From: Streptomyces sp. 549
Lineage (GTDB): Bacteria; Actinomycetota; Actinomycetes; Streptomycetales; Streptomycetaceae
DNA: 64,000 nucleotides
Reading direction: 5' to 3'
NCBI RefSeq assembly: GCF_030124175.1
Contig: NZ_JASKMT010000004.1
Coordinates: forward strand, 62,001-126,000
Shown: one piece after another, positions 27,023 through 36,868 of the stretch
How positions within the stretch are numbered: position 1 is the stretch's first letter
Layout: the number at the start of each line of letters is the position of its first letter
Notes under the pieces: generated by a model
Database searches by the model: none
What the model saw: only the letters and a program-made list of their open reading frames with translations
Told to the model about the DNA's origin: nothing
Made by a program: the position numbers and the translations under genes

Positions 27023-27284
27023 GAGAGGTGTGACCTCCGGTCGGAAGGAACGCGTGCGGAGGCTTTTCCTCCGCAGTGGTTCGCGTGGCCTTCGACCTCA
27101 TGCCAGCAGCGACCCGGGCGAGCCGCATCCGCTGTACCGCCCCCCGGGTGTGGGGTTGGACCAGTCGAGGGCGAGTTGAGCCCCCGTCACCGGCGTCCCT
27201 GAAGCCCCGTCATCCCGCTCCCTCCGGGCGCCACGCACGGACGGGCCGGACAGCGGATGCCGTCCGACCCGTTCGCGCGAGGTG

Positions 27285-28940
27285 TCACTTGCAGTCGAGG
27301 TCCCGGCGGCGGAAGCCGGCGAGTCCCAGTGCGGTCAGCGCCGCCGCCAGCGCGGTGAGCACCAGCAGCGGTGTCCAGTCGAGCGAGGCGGCGGGCAGCT
27401 GCGGCACATGACCGAACGGGGAGAGGTTGTTCATCCAGTCGGGGAACTGGAGCAGCTGCCCCAGGTAGCCGACCGCGAACGCGTATACCGGCACCAGCCA
27501 CACGGCCGCCGCCGCACGCGGCAGCCAGCCGAACAGCAGCAGGGCGAGCGCACCCGTCACCCACAGCGCGGGCGCGTAGGCGAGCGCGGCGCCGGTCAGC
27601 TTCGGCAGCAGCACGGCGTCACCGGTCATGAGCGCGCCCATCACCCCGAAACCGAGCCCGGCGAGCAGCAGCAGGAACGTGCCGCCGCCCAGGGCGACGG
27701 CGAAGTGGCTGCCGGCCCAGCGGGTGCGGGACAGGCCCGTCGCCAGCAGCGGTTCCGCCCGTCCCGCGCTCTCCTCGGCGCGCGGCCGCAGCGCCGCCAG
27801 CGCCACGTACACGGCGGCGACGACGGAGATCACCACCATCACCATGGACGCGAACGACTCCGCCACGGACGCCCCGCCGACCTGTTGCAGGACCTCCTCC
27901 AGCGCGGTGATGTTCTCCAGCATCGCCTCGACCTCCCTGAGGATCGAGCCGTAGGAGACACCCAGCAGGAACAGTCCGGCGCCGAAGCCGATCAGCATGC
28001 CCCGGTGCAGCCGCAGCGCGAAGCCCAGCGGATGGGTGAGCGCCCCGGTTGCCGTGGGCCGTCCGGACGGGGTGGGCCGCAGGCCCGCGCCGACGTCCCG
28101 CAGGGTGCTGAGCCGGTATGCCAGCGCTGCGGCGGCAGCTGCCAGCGCCAGTGCCAGCAGCAGCGGCCACCAGCGGTTGTCGAGGTAGGGGTAGGTGCGC
28201 TGCGCCCAGCCGATCGGCGACAGCCAGGACAGCGTGTCGCTGCCCACGTCCCCCGCCGCGCGCAGCACGTAGGCGGCGCCGACCGCGGCCAGCGCCATGC
28301 CGGAGGCGCCGCGGCTGTAGGCGGTGACCTGGACGGTGACGGCGGCGAGGCAGGCGAAGACGATGCCGACGGCGGCGTGCGCGGCGCCGTAGAGCAGCGA
28401 GCCGCCCCAGTCCATGCTCTCGACGCCGAGCCCGGCGAGACCCGCGGTGAGCAGCAGGGCCAGCGCCACGTTGGCGAGCACCGCGACGGCGAGCGCGGCC
28501 GTCAGGTACGCGTGGCGTCCGACGACGGTTGAGCGGACCAGTTCGGCGCGGCCGGTCTCCTCCTCGGTGCGGGTGTGCCGGGTGACGATGAGCACGCTCA
28601 TCAGGGCCGTCATGACCACCATGAAGCCGAGCATCTGGTGGCTCAGCATGGAGCCGAAGGAGTAGTCGGTGAGGTAGTGCCGTGGCCCGGACGTGGCGAG
28701 TCCGGCACCGCTGTTCATGGTGGCCGCGACCGAGGCCCGGTCCTCCGCGTCGGCGTACAGGTCGCGGTAGCTGGTCGCGGTCGAGACCGTGACGAGCAGC
28801 AGCGCGGCCAGCCACACCGGCAGCCGGACGCGGTCCCGCCGCAGGTTGAAGCGCAGCAGGGTGCCCGTTCCGGCCAGGGTGTGCGCGCCCGTCCGCCCGG
28901 TGGTGCCCTTCGGGCGCGTGGCGGTGGCGGCGGCGCTCAT
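27285..28940 (-). CDS. ABC exporter permease (twelve-helix, tetronasin/TnrB3-like)
   Basis: The 551-residue protein contains two sets of about six helices, as in actinobacterial polyketide-antibiotic exporters of the TnrB family. Landmarks include [19 protein letters not shown] at the start, [23 protein letters not shown] in the first half and the related [22 protein letters not shown] in the second, evidence of internal duplication. Its start overlaps the ATPase stop (ATGA). Transcription comes from the palindrome-bearing region at 29.97 kb. Confidence 0.88.
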   Translation of the reverse strand: MSAAATATRPKGTTGRTGAHTLAGTGTLLRFNLRRDRVRLPVWLAALLLVTVSTATSYRDLYADAEDRASVAATMNSGAGLATSGPRHYLTDYSFGSMLSHQMLGFMVVMTALMSVLIVTRHTRTEEETGRAELVRSTVVGRHAYLTAALAVAVLANVALALLLTAGLAGLGVESMDWGGSLLYGAAHAAVGIVFACLAAVTVQVTAYSRGASGMALAAVGAAYVLRAAGDVGSDTLSWLSPIGWAQRTYPYLDNRWWPLLLALALAAAAAALAYRLSTLRDVGAGLRPTPSGRPTATGALTHPLGFALRLHRGMLIGFGAGLFLLGVSYGSILREVEAMLENITALEEVLQQVGGASVAESFASMVMVVISVVAAVYVALAALRPRAEESAGRAEPLLATGLSRTRWAGSHFAVALGGGTFLLLLAGLGFGVMGALMTGDAVLLPKLTGAALAYAPALWVTGALALLLFGWLPRAAAAVWLVPVYAFAVGYLGQLLQFPDWMNNLSPFGHVPQLPAASLDWTPLLVLTALAAALTALGLAGFRRRDLDCK

Positions 28941-29968
28941 CGCGCGTCCCCGGCCGCGTCCGACGCCGACTCGGGCCCCGAGCCGGCCCCCGAGCCGGTC
29001 GGCGTTCCGCCGCCCTTCCCGCTCGCGTTGCCGTTGCCGTTGCCATAACCGTTGCCGTTGGCCTCGGCGAGTTCGTCGCCGTAGTGACGCAGCATCAGCT
29101 CCTCCAGCGTGGGCGGGTGGCTGGTGAGGCTGCGGATGCCGGCGTCGCTGAGGTGGCGGACGGCGGCGTCGAGGTGGTTGCCGTCGACGGCGAACCTGAC
29201 CCGTCCGGTCTCGGCGTCGGTGGTGACGGCGTGCACACCGGGCAGGTCGGCCAGCCCGGTCACCGGGCGGCCGGTCTCGGCCTCCACCGTCGTGCGGGTG
29301 AGGTGCCGCATCTCGCTGAGCGTGCCCGACTGCACGATCCGGCCCAGCCGGATGATGCTGACGCGGTCGCAGAGCTTCTCGACCTGCGCCAGGATGTGGC
29401 TGGACAGCAGCACCGTCTTGCCCGCGGCCTTGGCCTGGAAGATGACGTCCTGGAAGACGACCTCCATCAGCGGGTCGAGTCCGGCGGTGGGCTCGTCGAG
29501 CAGCAGCAGTTCCGCGTCGGAGGCGAGGGCCGCGACGATGGCGACCTTCTGCCGGTTGCCCTTGGAGTAGCTGCGGCCCTTCTTCGTCGGGTCGAGCCCG
29601 AACCGCTCGACCAGTTCGTCGCGGCGTTCGCGGTGGATGCCGCCGCGCAGCCGGGCGAGCAGGTCGATGGCCTCGCCCCCGGTGAGGTTGGGCCACAGTT
29701 CGACGTCGCCGGGCACGTAGGCGAGGCGCCGGTGCAGTGCCACCGCGTCCGCCCATGGATCTCCGCCGAGCAGTCGCGCCTCGCCGGAGTCGGCACGCAG
29801 CAGGCCGAGCAGGACCCGGATCGCGGTGGACTTGCCGGCGCCGTTGGGACCGAGGAAGCCGTGCACCTCGCCGGTGCGGACGGTCAGGTCGAGTCCGTCG
29901 AGCGCACGGGTGTGCCCGAAGGTCTTCACCAGCTGGGAGACGGAGATGGCGGTGGTTGCCGTGGTCAT
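28937..29968 (-). CDS. ABC exporter ATP-binding protein
   Basis: The 343-residue ATPase has Walker [15 protein letters not shown], an atypical signature [11 protein letters not shown] typical of the tetronasin-type subfamily, Walker [14 protein letters not shown] and H-loop [11 protein letters not shown]. The C-terminal 40 residues are low-complexity ([11 protein letters not shown], then Gly/Ser-rich). It is the first gene of a two-gene operon divergent from a MarR-type gene; the promoter region contains a 16-base palindrome. Drug export is the likely role. Confidence 0.9.
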   Translation of the reverse strand: MTTATTAISVSQLVKTFGHTRALDGLDLTVRTGEVHGFLGPNGAGKSTAIRVLLGLLRADSGEARLLGGDPWADAVALHRRLAYVPGDVELWPNLTGGEAIDLLARLRGGIHRERRDELVERFGLDPTKKGRSYSKGNRQKVAIVAALASDAELLLLDEPTAGLDPLMEVVFQDVIFQAKAAGKTVLLSSHILAQVEKLCDRVSIIRLGRIVQSGTLSEMRHLTRTTVEAETGRPVTGLADLPGVHAVTTDAETGRVRFAVDGNHLDAAVRHLSDAGIRSLTSHPPTLEELMLRHYGDELAEANGNGYGNGNGNASGKGGGTPTGSGAGSGPESASDAAGDAR

Positions 29969-29987
29969 GGTACGAAGCTACGCTTGT

Positions 29988-30003
29988 TTCACAAATTTGT
30001 GAA
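29988..30003. promoter_or_regulatory. Perfect 16-bp palindromic operator
   Basis: TTCACAAATTTGTGAA is a perfect palindrome and strikingly A/T-rich for this genome. It lies 20 bases upstream of the ATPase start and 51 bases before the regulator start, so a dimer bound here could repress both. Confidence 0.75.
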
Positions 30004-30054
30004 GTTAAGGAACCGCTAAGACGGGCAACCCGTCACACCTGGAAGGATGAAGGG

Positions 30055-30735
30055 GTGGCGACAGACGAACGACCCGCCGGGCCGGGCACCCACCCCGCAC
30101 CGGCCGCACCAGCAGACCCGAACCCTGCGGGCGCGGATTCGGCAGGCGGGGCGGACCCGCACTACGGCGAGGAGGTGTCCGCGTTCGTCGAGCGGTTCGC
30201 CGCCGACCTGGTCGAGGCGGGCATGCAGCGCATGCCGTCCCGCGTCTTCGCCTGCCTGCTCGTCTCCGAGGACGGCGCGCTCAGCTCCGCCGAACTCGGC
30301 GCACGGCTGCGGATCAGCCCGGCGGCGGTGTCCGGTGCCGTGCGCTACCTCGCCCAGGTCCACCTGATCAGCAGGGAGCGCCAGCCCGGCTCGCGGCGCG
30401 AGCGCTACCGGGTGCACGCTGACGCCTGGTACGAGGCCATGACCCAGCGGGACGCCGTACTCGGCCGCTGGGTCAACACCTTCCAGCTCGGCGTCGACGC
30501 GCTCGGACCGCAGACCCGGGCCGGCCGCCGAGTCGCCGAGACGGCCGAGTTCTTCACCTTCATGCAGGACGAACTCGCCGGCATCATGCGACGCTGGCGC
30601 GAACGCCACCCCGGCAGCGACTCAGCCGCCCAGGCCGCCGGGACCGCCGGGACCGCCGGGACCGCCGGGGCCGGCTCCACCGGGGCCGGGACCCCCGGAA
30701 CCGGTGCTGCCGGGGACGGTCAGCCGCAGCGCTGA
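30055..30735 (+). CDS. MarR/GbsR-type regulator of the adjacent ABC exporter
   Basis: The 226-residue protein has a disordered N-terminal 35 residues, then a winged helix: VFACLLVSEDGALSSAELGARL, ISPAAVSGAVRYLAQVHLISRERQPG and a basic wing SRRERYRV. The dimer helix ends near FFTFMQDELAGIM. The last 35 residues are Ala/Gly/Thr repeats that overlap, on the other strand, the Gly/Pro tail of the next gene by 114 bases. GTG 30055 follows GGAAGG. Position and palindrome suggest control of the ABC exporter. Confidence 0.8.
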   Translation: MATDERPAGPGTHPAPAAPADPNPAGADSAGGADPHYGEEVSAFVERFAADLVEAGMQRMPSRVFACLLVSEDGALSSAELGARLRISPAAVSGAVRYLAQVHLISRERQPGSRRERYRVHADAWYEAMTQRDAVLGRWVNTFQLGVDALGPQTRAGRRVAETAEFFTFMQDELAGIMRRWRERHPGSDSAAQAAGTAGTAGTAGAGSTGAGTPGTGAAGDGQPQR

Positions 30736-31515
30736 CGGCGCGACCGTCCAGGTGCGGGTCCGGAAGCCGGGACCCGACACCGTCACCGCACGGGCCCGCG
30801 CGGTGACCGGCTCGGACCCCGCACGCACCGCCGCGGGCCGCACCACCACCTCGGCGAGGCCGCCGCCCGTCCCGCCGCCCGTCCACGTCGAGACCGACAC
30901 CTCCCGCACCGGGCGGCCCGGCTCGGCCAGCACCACGCCGTCCGCCTCCACCCGCAGCCGCGGCGGCGGCACCGCCGGCGCCCGCCGCGGGCGGATGGCC
31001 GAAACACATCGGTCGAGCGTGCCGCGCACCCCGCCCGCCACGGGTCGCGGCGCCGGGCTGCGGGCGGACGGGATGCGCAGCGGGCCCAGCACCACCATGC
31101 CGGAGTCCTCCACCAGCAGGTCGAGCCGCCGCACACTGCCCTCCAGCACCGCCCGCGCCGCGCTGACCGCGTCCACCGGCAGGCCCAGCCCCGCCGCCAG
31201 CACCGTCGCCGCGGGCGCGCCGACCGGCACCACCGACAACGCCGCCGACTCCCGCCCGCCGCGCCGGCCGCCCGTCAGCCGCTCCCGGTGCAGCACCTGC
31301 ACCGCGCACAGCAGCGCCCGGTCGTCGCCGACGACCACCGGACGGCGGCTGCCGCGGCGGGCCAGCACCCCGGCAAGGTCCTCCCGGCGCTCGGGAAGGC
31401 ACAGCTTCAAGCCGGGCGCTCCCGCGCGCAGCACGTCCCTGGCGATCCGCACGGACTCGCCGTCACTCCGCCGAGCAGCCGGGCAGACGACCACGAGCAG
31501 GTCTGGAGCCGACAC
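30622..31515 (-). CDS. Diacylglycerol-kinase-like protein with degenerate catalytic motifs
   Basis: This 297-residue protein follows the DAGK/sphingosine-kinase plan: an N-terminal Rossmann-like half ([49 protein letters not shown]) and a beta-rich C-terminal half. In active kinases the GGDGT motif would replace VGDDR and PLGTGNDFAR would replace [11 protein letters not shown]; neither is intact, so catalysis is doubtful. The tail (about 265-297) is GGPG repeats, overlapping the convergent regulator gene. GTG 31515 follows GGAAGGA. It is divergent from purA. Confidence 0.65.
   Translation of the reverse strand: MSAPDLLVVVCPAARRSDGESVRIARDVLRAGAPGLKLCLPERREDLAGVLARRGSRRPVVVGDDRALLCAVQVLHRERLTGGRRGGRESAALSVVPVGAPAATVLAAGLGLPVDAVSAARAVLEGSVRRLDLLVEDSGMVVLGPLRIPSARSPAPRPVAGGVRGTLDRCVSAIRPRRAPAVPPPRLRVEADGVVLAEPGRPVREVSVSTWTGGGTGGGLAEVVVRPAAVRAGSEPVTARARAVTVSGPGFRTRTWTVAPSALRLTVPGSTGSGGPGPGGAGPGGPGGPGGPGGLGG
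30635..30670. repeat. 9-bp tandem repeat coding on both strands
   Basis: Four copies of CCGCCGGGA lie inside the overlap of two convergent genes. They encode AGT repeats on the plus strand and GGP repeats on the minus strand. Confidence 0.85.
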
Positions 31516-31549
31516 CTTCGTCCTTCCTCAGGTAACCTCTCGGTGCAAG

Positions 31550-31638
31550 AGCCCCTGCTGCCGCTGTTGCGCCAGGGGCTTCGTCTATCCGGGGCACCGG
31601 TCCACGACTCCTGTGTGGAGAGCCGCTTGGCAAGCGGC
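31550..31638 (+). promoter_or_regulatory. purA leader with two stem-loops
   Basis: The first hairpin pairs AGCCCCTG (31550-31557) with CAGGGGCT (31573-31580), and TCGTCT follows. The second pairs GCCGCTT with AAGCGGC around GGC (31622-31638). If transcription starts upstream of both, they could act in attenuation. The first might instead only insulate purA from the divergent gene. The promoter itself is not identified. Confidence 0.45.
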
Positions 31639-31692
31639 ATTCTCGCCACTTGCGCACGTGGGACATGCCCCGCCCGGAAGGGGTGTACGCCT

Positions 31693-32979
31693 GTGCCCGC
31701 ACTTGTGCTGCTCGGTGCTCAGTGGGGTGACGAGGGCAAGGGGAAGGCCACCGACCTGCTCGGTGGCTCCGTGGACTACGTGGTGCGTTTCCAGGGCGGC
31801 AACAACGCCGGCCACACGGTCGTCGTCGGCGACCAGAAGTACGCGCTCCACCTGCTCCCCTCCGGCATTCTCTCCCCCACCTGCACGCCGGTGATCGGCA
31901 ACGGAGTCGTCGTCGACCCGGCGGTCCTGCTCTCCGAGCTGAGCGGGCTCCAGGAGCGCGGCATCGACACGTCGAAGCTGCTGCTGAGCGGTAACGCGCA
32001 CCTGATCACACCGTTCCACACCGAGATCGACAAGGTGACCGAACGCTTCCTCGGCAAGCGGAAGATCGGCACCACCGGCCGGGGCATCGGCCCCACCTAC
32101 GCCGACAAGATCAACCGGGTGGGCATCCGCGTCCAGGACCTCTTCGACGAGTCCATCCTGGTGCAGAAGGTGGACGCCGCGCTGGACTTCAAGAACCAGG
32201 TCCTCGCCAAGCTCTACAACCGGCGCTCCATCAGCTCCGCCCAGGTCGTCGAGGAACTGCTCGGCTACGCCGACGAGCTGCGCGGATTCGTCTGCGACAC
32301 CACGCTCGTGCTCAACAACGCCATCGACGAGGGCAAGGTCGTGCTCTTCGAGGGCGGCCAGGGCACCCTGCTCGACGTCGACCACGGCACGTACCCCTTC
32401 GTCACCTCCTCCAACCCGACCGCGGGCGGCGCCTGCACCGGTGCCGGAGTGGGGCCGACGAAGATCAGCCGCGTCATCGGCATCCTGAAGGCGTACACCA
32501 CCCGCGTCGGCGCCGGCCCGTTCCCCACCGAGCTGCTCGACGCCGACGGTGAGGCGCTGCGCACCATCGGCGGCGAGAAGGGCGTCACCACCGGCCGCGA
32601 CCGCCGCTGCGGCTGGTTCGACGCGGTCATCGCCCGCTACGCCACCCGCGTCAACGGCCTCACGGACTTCTTCCTGACGAAGCTCGACGTGCTCACCGGC
32701 TGGGAGCAGATCCCGGTCTGCGTCGCCTACGAGATCGACGGCCGCCGCGTCACCGAGCTGCCCTACAGCCAGACCGACTTCCACCACGCGAAGCCGGTCT
32801 ACGAGATGCTGCCGGGCTGGTCGGAGGACATCACCAAGGCCAAGACCTTCTCCGACCTGCCGAAGAACGCCCAGGACTACGTCCTGGCGCTGGAGCAGAT
32901 GTCCGGTGCGCGGATCTCCGCGATCGGCGTCGGACCGGGCCGCGACGAAACAATCCAGATTCACTCGTTCCTCGACTGA
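31693..32979 (+). CDS. purA: Adenylosuccinate synthetase
   Basis: This 428-residue enzyme joins IMP and aspartate with GTP, the first step from IMP to [16 protein letters not shown] carries the P-loop and catalytic Asp; [12 protein letters not shown] has the catalytic His; [37 protein letters not shown] in two adjoining blocks, and [12 protein letters not shown] complete the signature set. The GTG start follows GGAAGGGG. It is monocistronic, ending at a bidirectional terminator. Confidence 0.98.
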   Translation: MPALVLLGAQWGDEGKGKATDLLGGSVDYVVRFQGGNNAGHTVVVGDQKYALHLLPSGILSPTCTPVIGNGVVVDPAVLLSELSGLQERGIDTSKLLLSGNAHLITPFHTEIDKVTERFLGKRKIGTTGRGIGPTYADKINRVGIRVQDLFDESILVQKVDAALDFKNQVLAKLYNRRSISSAQVVEELLGYADELRGFVCDTTLVLNNAIDEGKVVLFEGGQGTLLDVDHGTYPFVTSSNPTAGGACTGAGVGPTKISRVIGILKAYTTRVGAGPFPTELLDADGEALRTIGGEKGVTTGRDRRCGWFDAVIARYATRVNGLTDFFLTKLDVLTGWEQIPVCVAYEIDGRRVTELPYSQTDFHHAKPVYEMLPGWSEDITKAKTFSDLPKNAQDYVLALEQMSGARISAIGVGPGRDETIQIHSFLD

Positions 32980-33008
32980 ACACCTGGCGCTCCCCCGTCG
33001 TACTAGGG

Positions 33009-33046
33009 GGTGGAGGTGTGAGAAAGCCCCCCCTCACACCTCCACC
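33009..33046. terminator. Bidirectional terminator containing the P450 stop codon
   Basis: A perfect 14-base stem (GGTGGAGGTGTGAG and complement) with a ten-base loop lies 30 bases past purA. On the minus strand one arm encodes the last residues VEV and the TGA of the cytochrome P450. Confidence 0.9.
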
Positions 33047-34260
33047 AAAAGCTTCCGCAGTCCCCGGATGACGTACCCCGGGCTCCACTCCGGCTCAACC
33101 GCCGGACGCAGCCCGGGGGCACGCTCCAGCAGCGCGGAGAACGTCGCCGCCAGCTCCAGCCGGGCCAGCGGCGCACCCAGGCAGTAGTGGATCCCCGCAC
33201 CGAACGTCAGATGCGGGTTGTCGCGCCGCCCGAGGTCGAGCCGGTCCGGCTCGGCGAACCGCGCCGGGTCCCGGTTCGCGGAACCGAACAGCAGCGCCAG
33301 CTCGGCGCCCCGCGGCACCACCGTGCCGCCGATCTCCACGTCGTCCAGCACCCAGCGCTCGAACATCTGCAGCGGGGTGTCGTAGCGCATCAGCTCCTCC
33401 AGCGCCGACGGCAGCAGCGCCTCGGGTGCCGCGCGCAGCCGGGCCAACTCGCCCGGATGCCGGAACAGCGTCCACCAGCCGTTGCCGGCGGTGTTGACCG
33501 TCGCCTCGTGCCCGGCGTTGAGCAGCAGCACGCAGGTCGACACCATCTCCTGCTCGGACAGGTGCTGCCCGTCGTCGTGCACCGCGATCAGCGCGCTGAT
33601 CAGGTCCTCACCCGGCGAGCGCCGCCGCTGCGCGACCAGCTCCCGCAGGTACGCCGAGAACTCCACCGACGCCCGCACCGCGCGGCGTACCGTCTCCGGG
33701 CCCGGGCGCAGCTCGAACATGCCGCAGATGTCCGCCGACCAGGGCCGCAGCAGCGGCCGGTCGGCGGCTGGCACGCCCAGCATCTCCGCGATCACCGCCA
33801 CCGGCAGCGGCTCGGCGACCCGCTCGATCAGGTCGCCACCGCCGTCCGCCACCAGGCCGGCGACCAGTTCGTCGGCGAGCCGGCGCACGGTCGGCTCCAG
33901 CCGCTGCACGGTCCGGGGTGTGAACGCCTTGGAGACCAGCCGCCGCACCCGGGTGTGGTCGGGCGCCTCCAGGTCCAGCAGCCCGTGCCCGTTCAGCGTC
34001 TGGAACGGCTCCTCCTCGGGCGGCGGGGGCGTGCGGCCGAACTCCTCGTGGGTGAAGCGGTGCAGGTACGTCCGCCCCAGCCGCCGGTCCCGCAACAGGG
34101 CGCTCACGTCCGCGTGGTGGGGCACCAGCCACTGCCCCGACGCCTCGAACCACTGCACCCGCCCGGCGGCGCGCAGCGCCGCGTACGCGGGGTAGGGGTC
34201 CGCGACGAACGCCGGTGACCAGGGGTCGAACTCCGCGCGAGGCGCGCTGATGCTGCTCAT
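33034..34260 (-). CDS. Cytochrome P450
   Basis: The 408-residue soluble P450 has the I-helix LLLNAGHEATVN, the ExxR motif EELMRYD, and the haem loop FGAGIHYCLGAPLAR with the thiolate Cys near residue 358. The I-helix residue after the acidic position is Ala rather than the usual Thr (the Thr is shifted by one), which can alter oxygen activation. It resembles the CYP107-type secondary-metabolism enzymes, but no biosynthetic genes or ferredoxin lie nearby. ATG 34260 is used; an in-frame ATG at 34383 lies in repetitive Pro/Arg-rich sequence. Confidence 0.9.
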   Translation of the reverse strand: MSSISAPRAEFDPWSPAFVADPYPAYAALRAAGRVQWFEASGQWLVPHHADVSALLRDRRLGRTYLHRFTHEEFGRTPPPPEEEPFQTLNGHGLLDLEAPDHTRVRRLVSKAFTPRTVQRLEPTVRRLADELVAGLVADGGGDLIERVAEPLPVAVIAEMLGVPAADRPLLRPWSADICGMFELRPGPETVRRAVRASVEFSAYLRELVAQRRRSPGEDLISALIAVHDDGQHLSEQEMVSTCVLLLNAGHEATVNTAGNGWWTLFRHPGELARLRAAPEALLPSALEELMRYDTPLQMFERWVLDDVEIGGTVVPRGAELALLFGSANRDPARFAEPDRLDLGRRDNPHLTFGAGIHYCLGAPLARLELAATFSALLERAPGLRPAVEPEWSPGYVIRGLRKLLVEV

Positions 34261-34682
34261 CCCCGAACGGTACGCGCCCGCGCACGCCCGGCACAGGGGC
34301 GACGCTCGGCCCAGGGGGCGACGCTCGGCTGGGGGGTGGTGGCGGGGGCCAGGGCACGGGTTCGGGGTCCGGGGCCAGGGCACGGGTTCGGGCGGCGGGT
34401 TCGGGCGGCGGCGCGGATCTTGGTGCGCGTCACAAAGCCGGGCTTACCACTCCAAGCGGATTATCGTAATGATACGGATTTCCACCCCGCCCGATGCACC
34501 GTTCGGCCGTTCGACCGGTCCTAGTATCCGGCGGCCCCACCGCACCACCACACCACCACAGCCGCCGCAGCCGCCGCACCACCGGCCGGACCGTGCCGCC
34601 ACCTGACCACTGGCGGCGCGGGCCGGCCGCGGAGCCCACCACTGACCACCACCGATACACCACCGACCGGGGGAACCACGTC
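34261..34682. other. Intergenic region between P450 and glycosyltransferase genes
   Basis: These 422 bases hold no gene. They contain short direct repeats (GGCGACGCTCGGC near 34307 and 34320; CAGGGCACGGGTTCGGG near 34350 and 34376). An unusually A/T-rich segment at 34428-34490 includes ATTATCGTAATGAT, a partial inverted repeat that is the most likely promoter or operator for the glycosyltransferase. Confidence 0.5.
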
Positions 34683-36161
34683 GTGAAGATCTCCATACTG
34701 CTCCACAACGCGTACGCGATCGGCGGCACCACCCGCACCTGCCTGACGCTGGCGCGGACACTGACCGACCTGGGCCACGAGGTGGAACTGGTCTCGGTGT
34801 TCCGGCACCGCGCCACACCCAAGCTCGCGCCGTCGCCCGGAGTGCCCGTGACCGCGCTCGTCGACCGCCGGCGCGGCTGCGCCGACCTGGCCGACCCGCT
34901 GGCCCACTCGCCGGGGAACGTCTTCCCGCCCGGCGAGGTCCGGGCAGACCAGTACCACCGCCTGGCCGAGCAGCGCATCATCGACTGGCTGGCCCGGACC
35001 GACGCCGACGTCATCATCAGCGCCCGCACCGGCCTGAACGTGCTGCTCGCGAGATTCGGCCCCGAACGGGCGGTGCTCATCGGGCAGGAGCACCTCACCC
35101 ACAACGGGCACCCGCACCGGCTGCGCAAGGAACTCCAGCGCTACTACCCCCGCCTGGACGCGCTGGTGACCATGACGGCGGCCGACGCCCGCGCCCACCG
35201 CACCGGCCTGCACCTGCCCCGCACCCGCGTCCTGTCCATCCCCAACTCCGTCCCCGCCCCGGACGTCACCCCCGTCGACGGCAGTGCCGAGGTGATCGTC
35301 GCCGCCGGCCGCATCGTGAAGGTGAAGCGCTACGGCATGCTGGTCAGCGCCTTCGCCCGGGTGAGCGCCGACTTCCCCGACTGGACGCTGCGCATCTACG
35401 GCGAGGGCGCCGAGCGGGAGGCCGTCACCCGCCGCATCCAGCAGCTCGGCCTGGAGGACCGCGCGTTCATGATGGGCCCGGCCACCCCCATCGAGGCGGA
35501 GTGGGTGAAGGGCTCGATCGCCGCCGTGACGTCCGCGCAGGAGTCCTTCGGCATGACCATCGTCGAGGCCATGCGCTGCGGCCTGCCCGTGGTCAGCACG
35601 GACTGCCCGCACGGCCCGGCCGAGATCATCCAGGACGGTGAGAACGGCCGCCTGGTCCCCCGCCACAGCGTCGAGGCGTTCGGCGAGGCGCTGCGCGAGC
35701 TGATGGCCGACCGCGACCTGCGCGTCCGCATGGGCCGCGTCGCCCGGCAGCGGGCCGCCGAACGCTACGCACCGGAGAGGATCGCCCGCCGCTACGAGCA
35801 GCTGCTGGAGGAGCTGACGGCGGCCCGGGGCCTCCGCACGTCAGCCCCTGTCCCGCCTTCGGCCCCGGCTCCTTTGCCTGTTTCTTCCCCTGCTTCTGTC
35901 CCCGTCCCGGCCCCGGTCCCCGCCCCGGTCGGCCCGTCGGGGTCGGCGCTTCCGTCCGCACCCGCTACTCCGTCGGACACCGCCGGGGCAGCTACCGCCG
36001 CGTCTCCGGCGCCCGTCGTGCCCGCCCCCGCCGGGCGGGAGCCGCAGGCGAGCGTGATCGGCTTCGTCAAGGTCCGCCTCGTCACCGCCCGCCGGTACAC
36101 CCGCGCCACCCTCGGCCGCCTCCGCCGCCACCTGCGCCGCCTGGCCCGCGCCCAAGGCTGA
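34683..36161 (+). CDS. GT4-family glycosyltransferase with C-terminal basic tail
   Basis: This 492-residue enzyme has two Rossmann domains: the acceptor half begins KISILLHNAYAIGGTTRT, and the donor half includes VAAGRIVKVKRYGMLVSAF and SAQESFGMTIVEAMRCGLP, the EX7E signature of retaining GT4 enzymes. After about residue 380 comes a Pro/Ala/Val linker of some 70 residues, then a basic helical tail (YTRATLGRLRRHLRRLAR) that could attach to the membrane. GTG 34683 follows CGGGGGAACC. The sugar and acceptor are unknown; similar genes in Streptomyces are stand-alone. Confidence 0.85.
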   Translation: MKISILLHNAYAIGGTTRTCLTLARTLTDLGHEVELVSVFRHRATPKLAPSPGVPVTALVDRRRGCADLADPLAHSPGNVFPPGEVRADQYHRLAEQRIIDWLARTDADVIISARTGLNVLLARFGPERAVLIGQEHLTHNGHPHRLRKELQRYYPRLDALVTMTAADARAHRTGLHLPRTRVLSIPNSVPAPDVTPVDGSAEVIVAAGRIVKVKRYGMLVSAFARVSADFPDWTLRIYGEGAEREAVTRRIQQLGLEDRAFMMGPATPIEAEWVKGSIAAVTSAQESFGMTIVEAMRCGLPVVSTDCPHGPAEIIQDGENGRLVPRHSVEAFGEALRELMADRDLRVRMGRVARQRAAERYAPERIARRYEQLLEELTAARGLRTSAPVPPSAPAPLPVSSPASVPVPAPVPAPVGPSGSALPSAPATPSDTAGAATAASPAPVVPAPAGREPQASVIGFVKVRLVTARRYTRATLGRLRRHLRRLARAQG

Positions 36162-36184
36162 ACCCGGCGGGCACCGCCACCCCG

Positions 36185-36868
36185 TCACCCCCGGCGGTCG
36201 GTGCCGCCCGGGGTGACGAGGCCGGACTCGAAGGCGAAGACGGCGGCCTGCGTGCGGTCCCGCAGGCCGAGCTTGACGAGGATGCGGCTGACGTGGGTCT
36301 TCACCGTGGACTCGGCCACCACCAGGTGCGCGGCGATCTCCCCGTTGGACAGCCCCTGCGCGATGAGCGCCAGCACCTCCGTCTCCCGCTCGGTCAGGTC
36401 GGCGATGCGTTCTTGCAGCGGGGCACGGGCGGCGCCGCCCGCCCCCGCCAGGCGCGCGAACTCGACGATCAGCCGACGCGTGACCGTCGGCGCCAGCAAG
36501 GCCTCACCCGCCGCCACCGTCCGCACCCCGTCGGCGAGTTGCTGGGCGGACGCGTCCTTCAGCAGGAAGCCGGACGCGCCGGACCGCAGCGCCTGGTAGA
36601 CGTACTCGTCCAGGTCGTAGGTGGTGAGGATGAGCACCCGCGTGCCGGCCGAGGACGCGGCGATCTCCCGGGTGGCGTCCAGCCCGTTCATCTCCGGCAT
36701 GCGGATGTCCATCAGCACCACGTCCGGAGCGAGTGCACCGACCCGCGCCACCGCCTCCCGGCCGTTGACAGCCTCGCCGACGACGGTGATGCCAGGCTGC
36801 GCGTTGAGCAGCACCGAGAAGCCCTCGCGGACCATCATCTGGTCGTCGGCCACCAACACCCGGATCAC
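36185..36868 (-). CDS. NarL/LuxR-family response regulator
   Basis: The 227-residue regulator has D8-D9, phospho-acceptor D54 in VLMDIRMPEMNG, the Thr-Thr of LILTTYDLD and Lys of FLLKDAS. The LuxR domain is at about 155-215 (LTERETEVLALIAQGLSNGEIA, AESTVKTHVSRIL). Its ATG overlaps the stop of the sensor kinase gene (ATGA), so both come from one message. Confidence 0.95.
   Translation of the reverse strand: MIRVLVADDQMMVREGFSVLLNAQPGITVVGEAVNGREAVARVGALAPDVVLMDIRMPEMNGLDATREIAASSAGTRVLILTTYDLDEYVYQALRSGASGFLLKDASAQQLADGVRTVAAGEALLAPTVTRRLIVEFARLAGAGGAARAPLQERIADLTERETEVLALIAQGLSNGEIAAHLVVAESTVKTHVSRILVKLGLRDRTQAAVFAFESGLVTPGGTDRRG

Noticed and set aside
34436..34480. Possible Zur or other metal-regulator box ATTATCGTAATGAT
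   Set aside because: The symmetry is only partial and spacing differs from Streptomyces Zur boxes; no zinc genes lie downstream. It is kept only as an A/T-rich promoter candidate.
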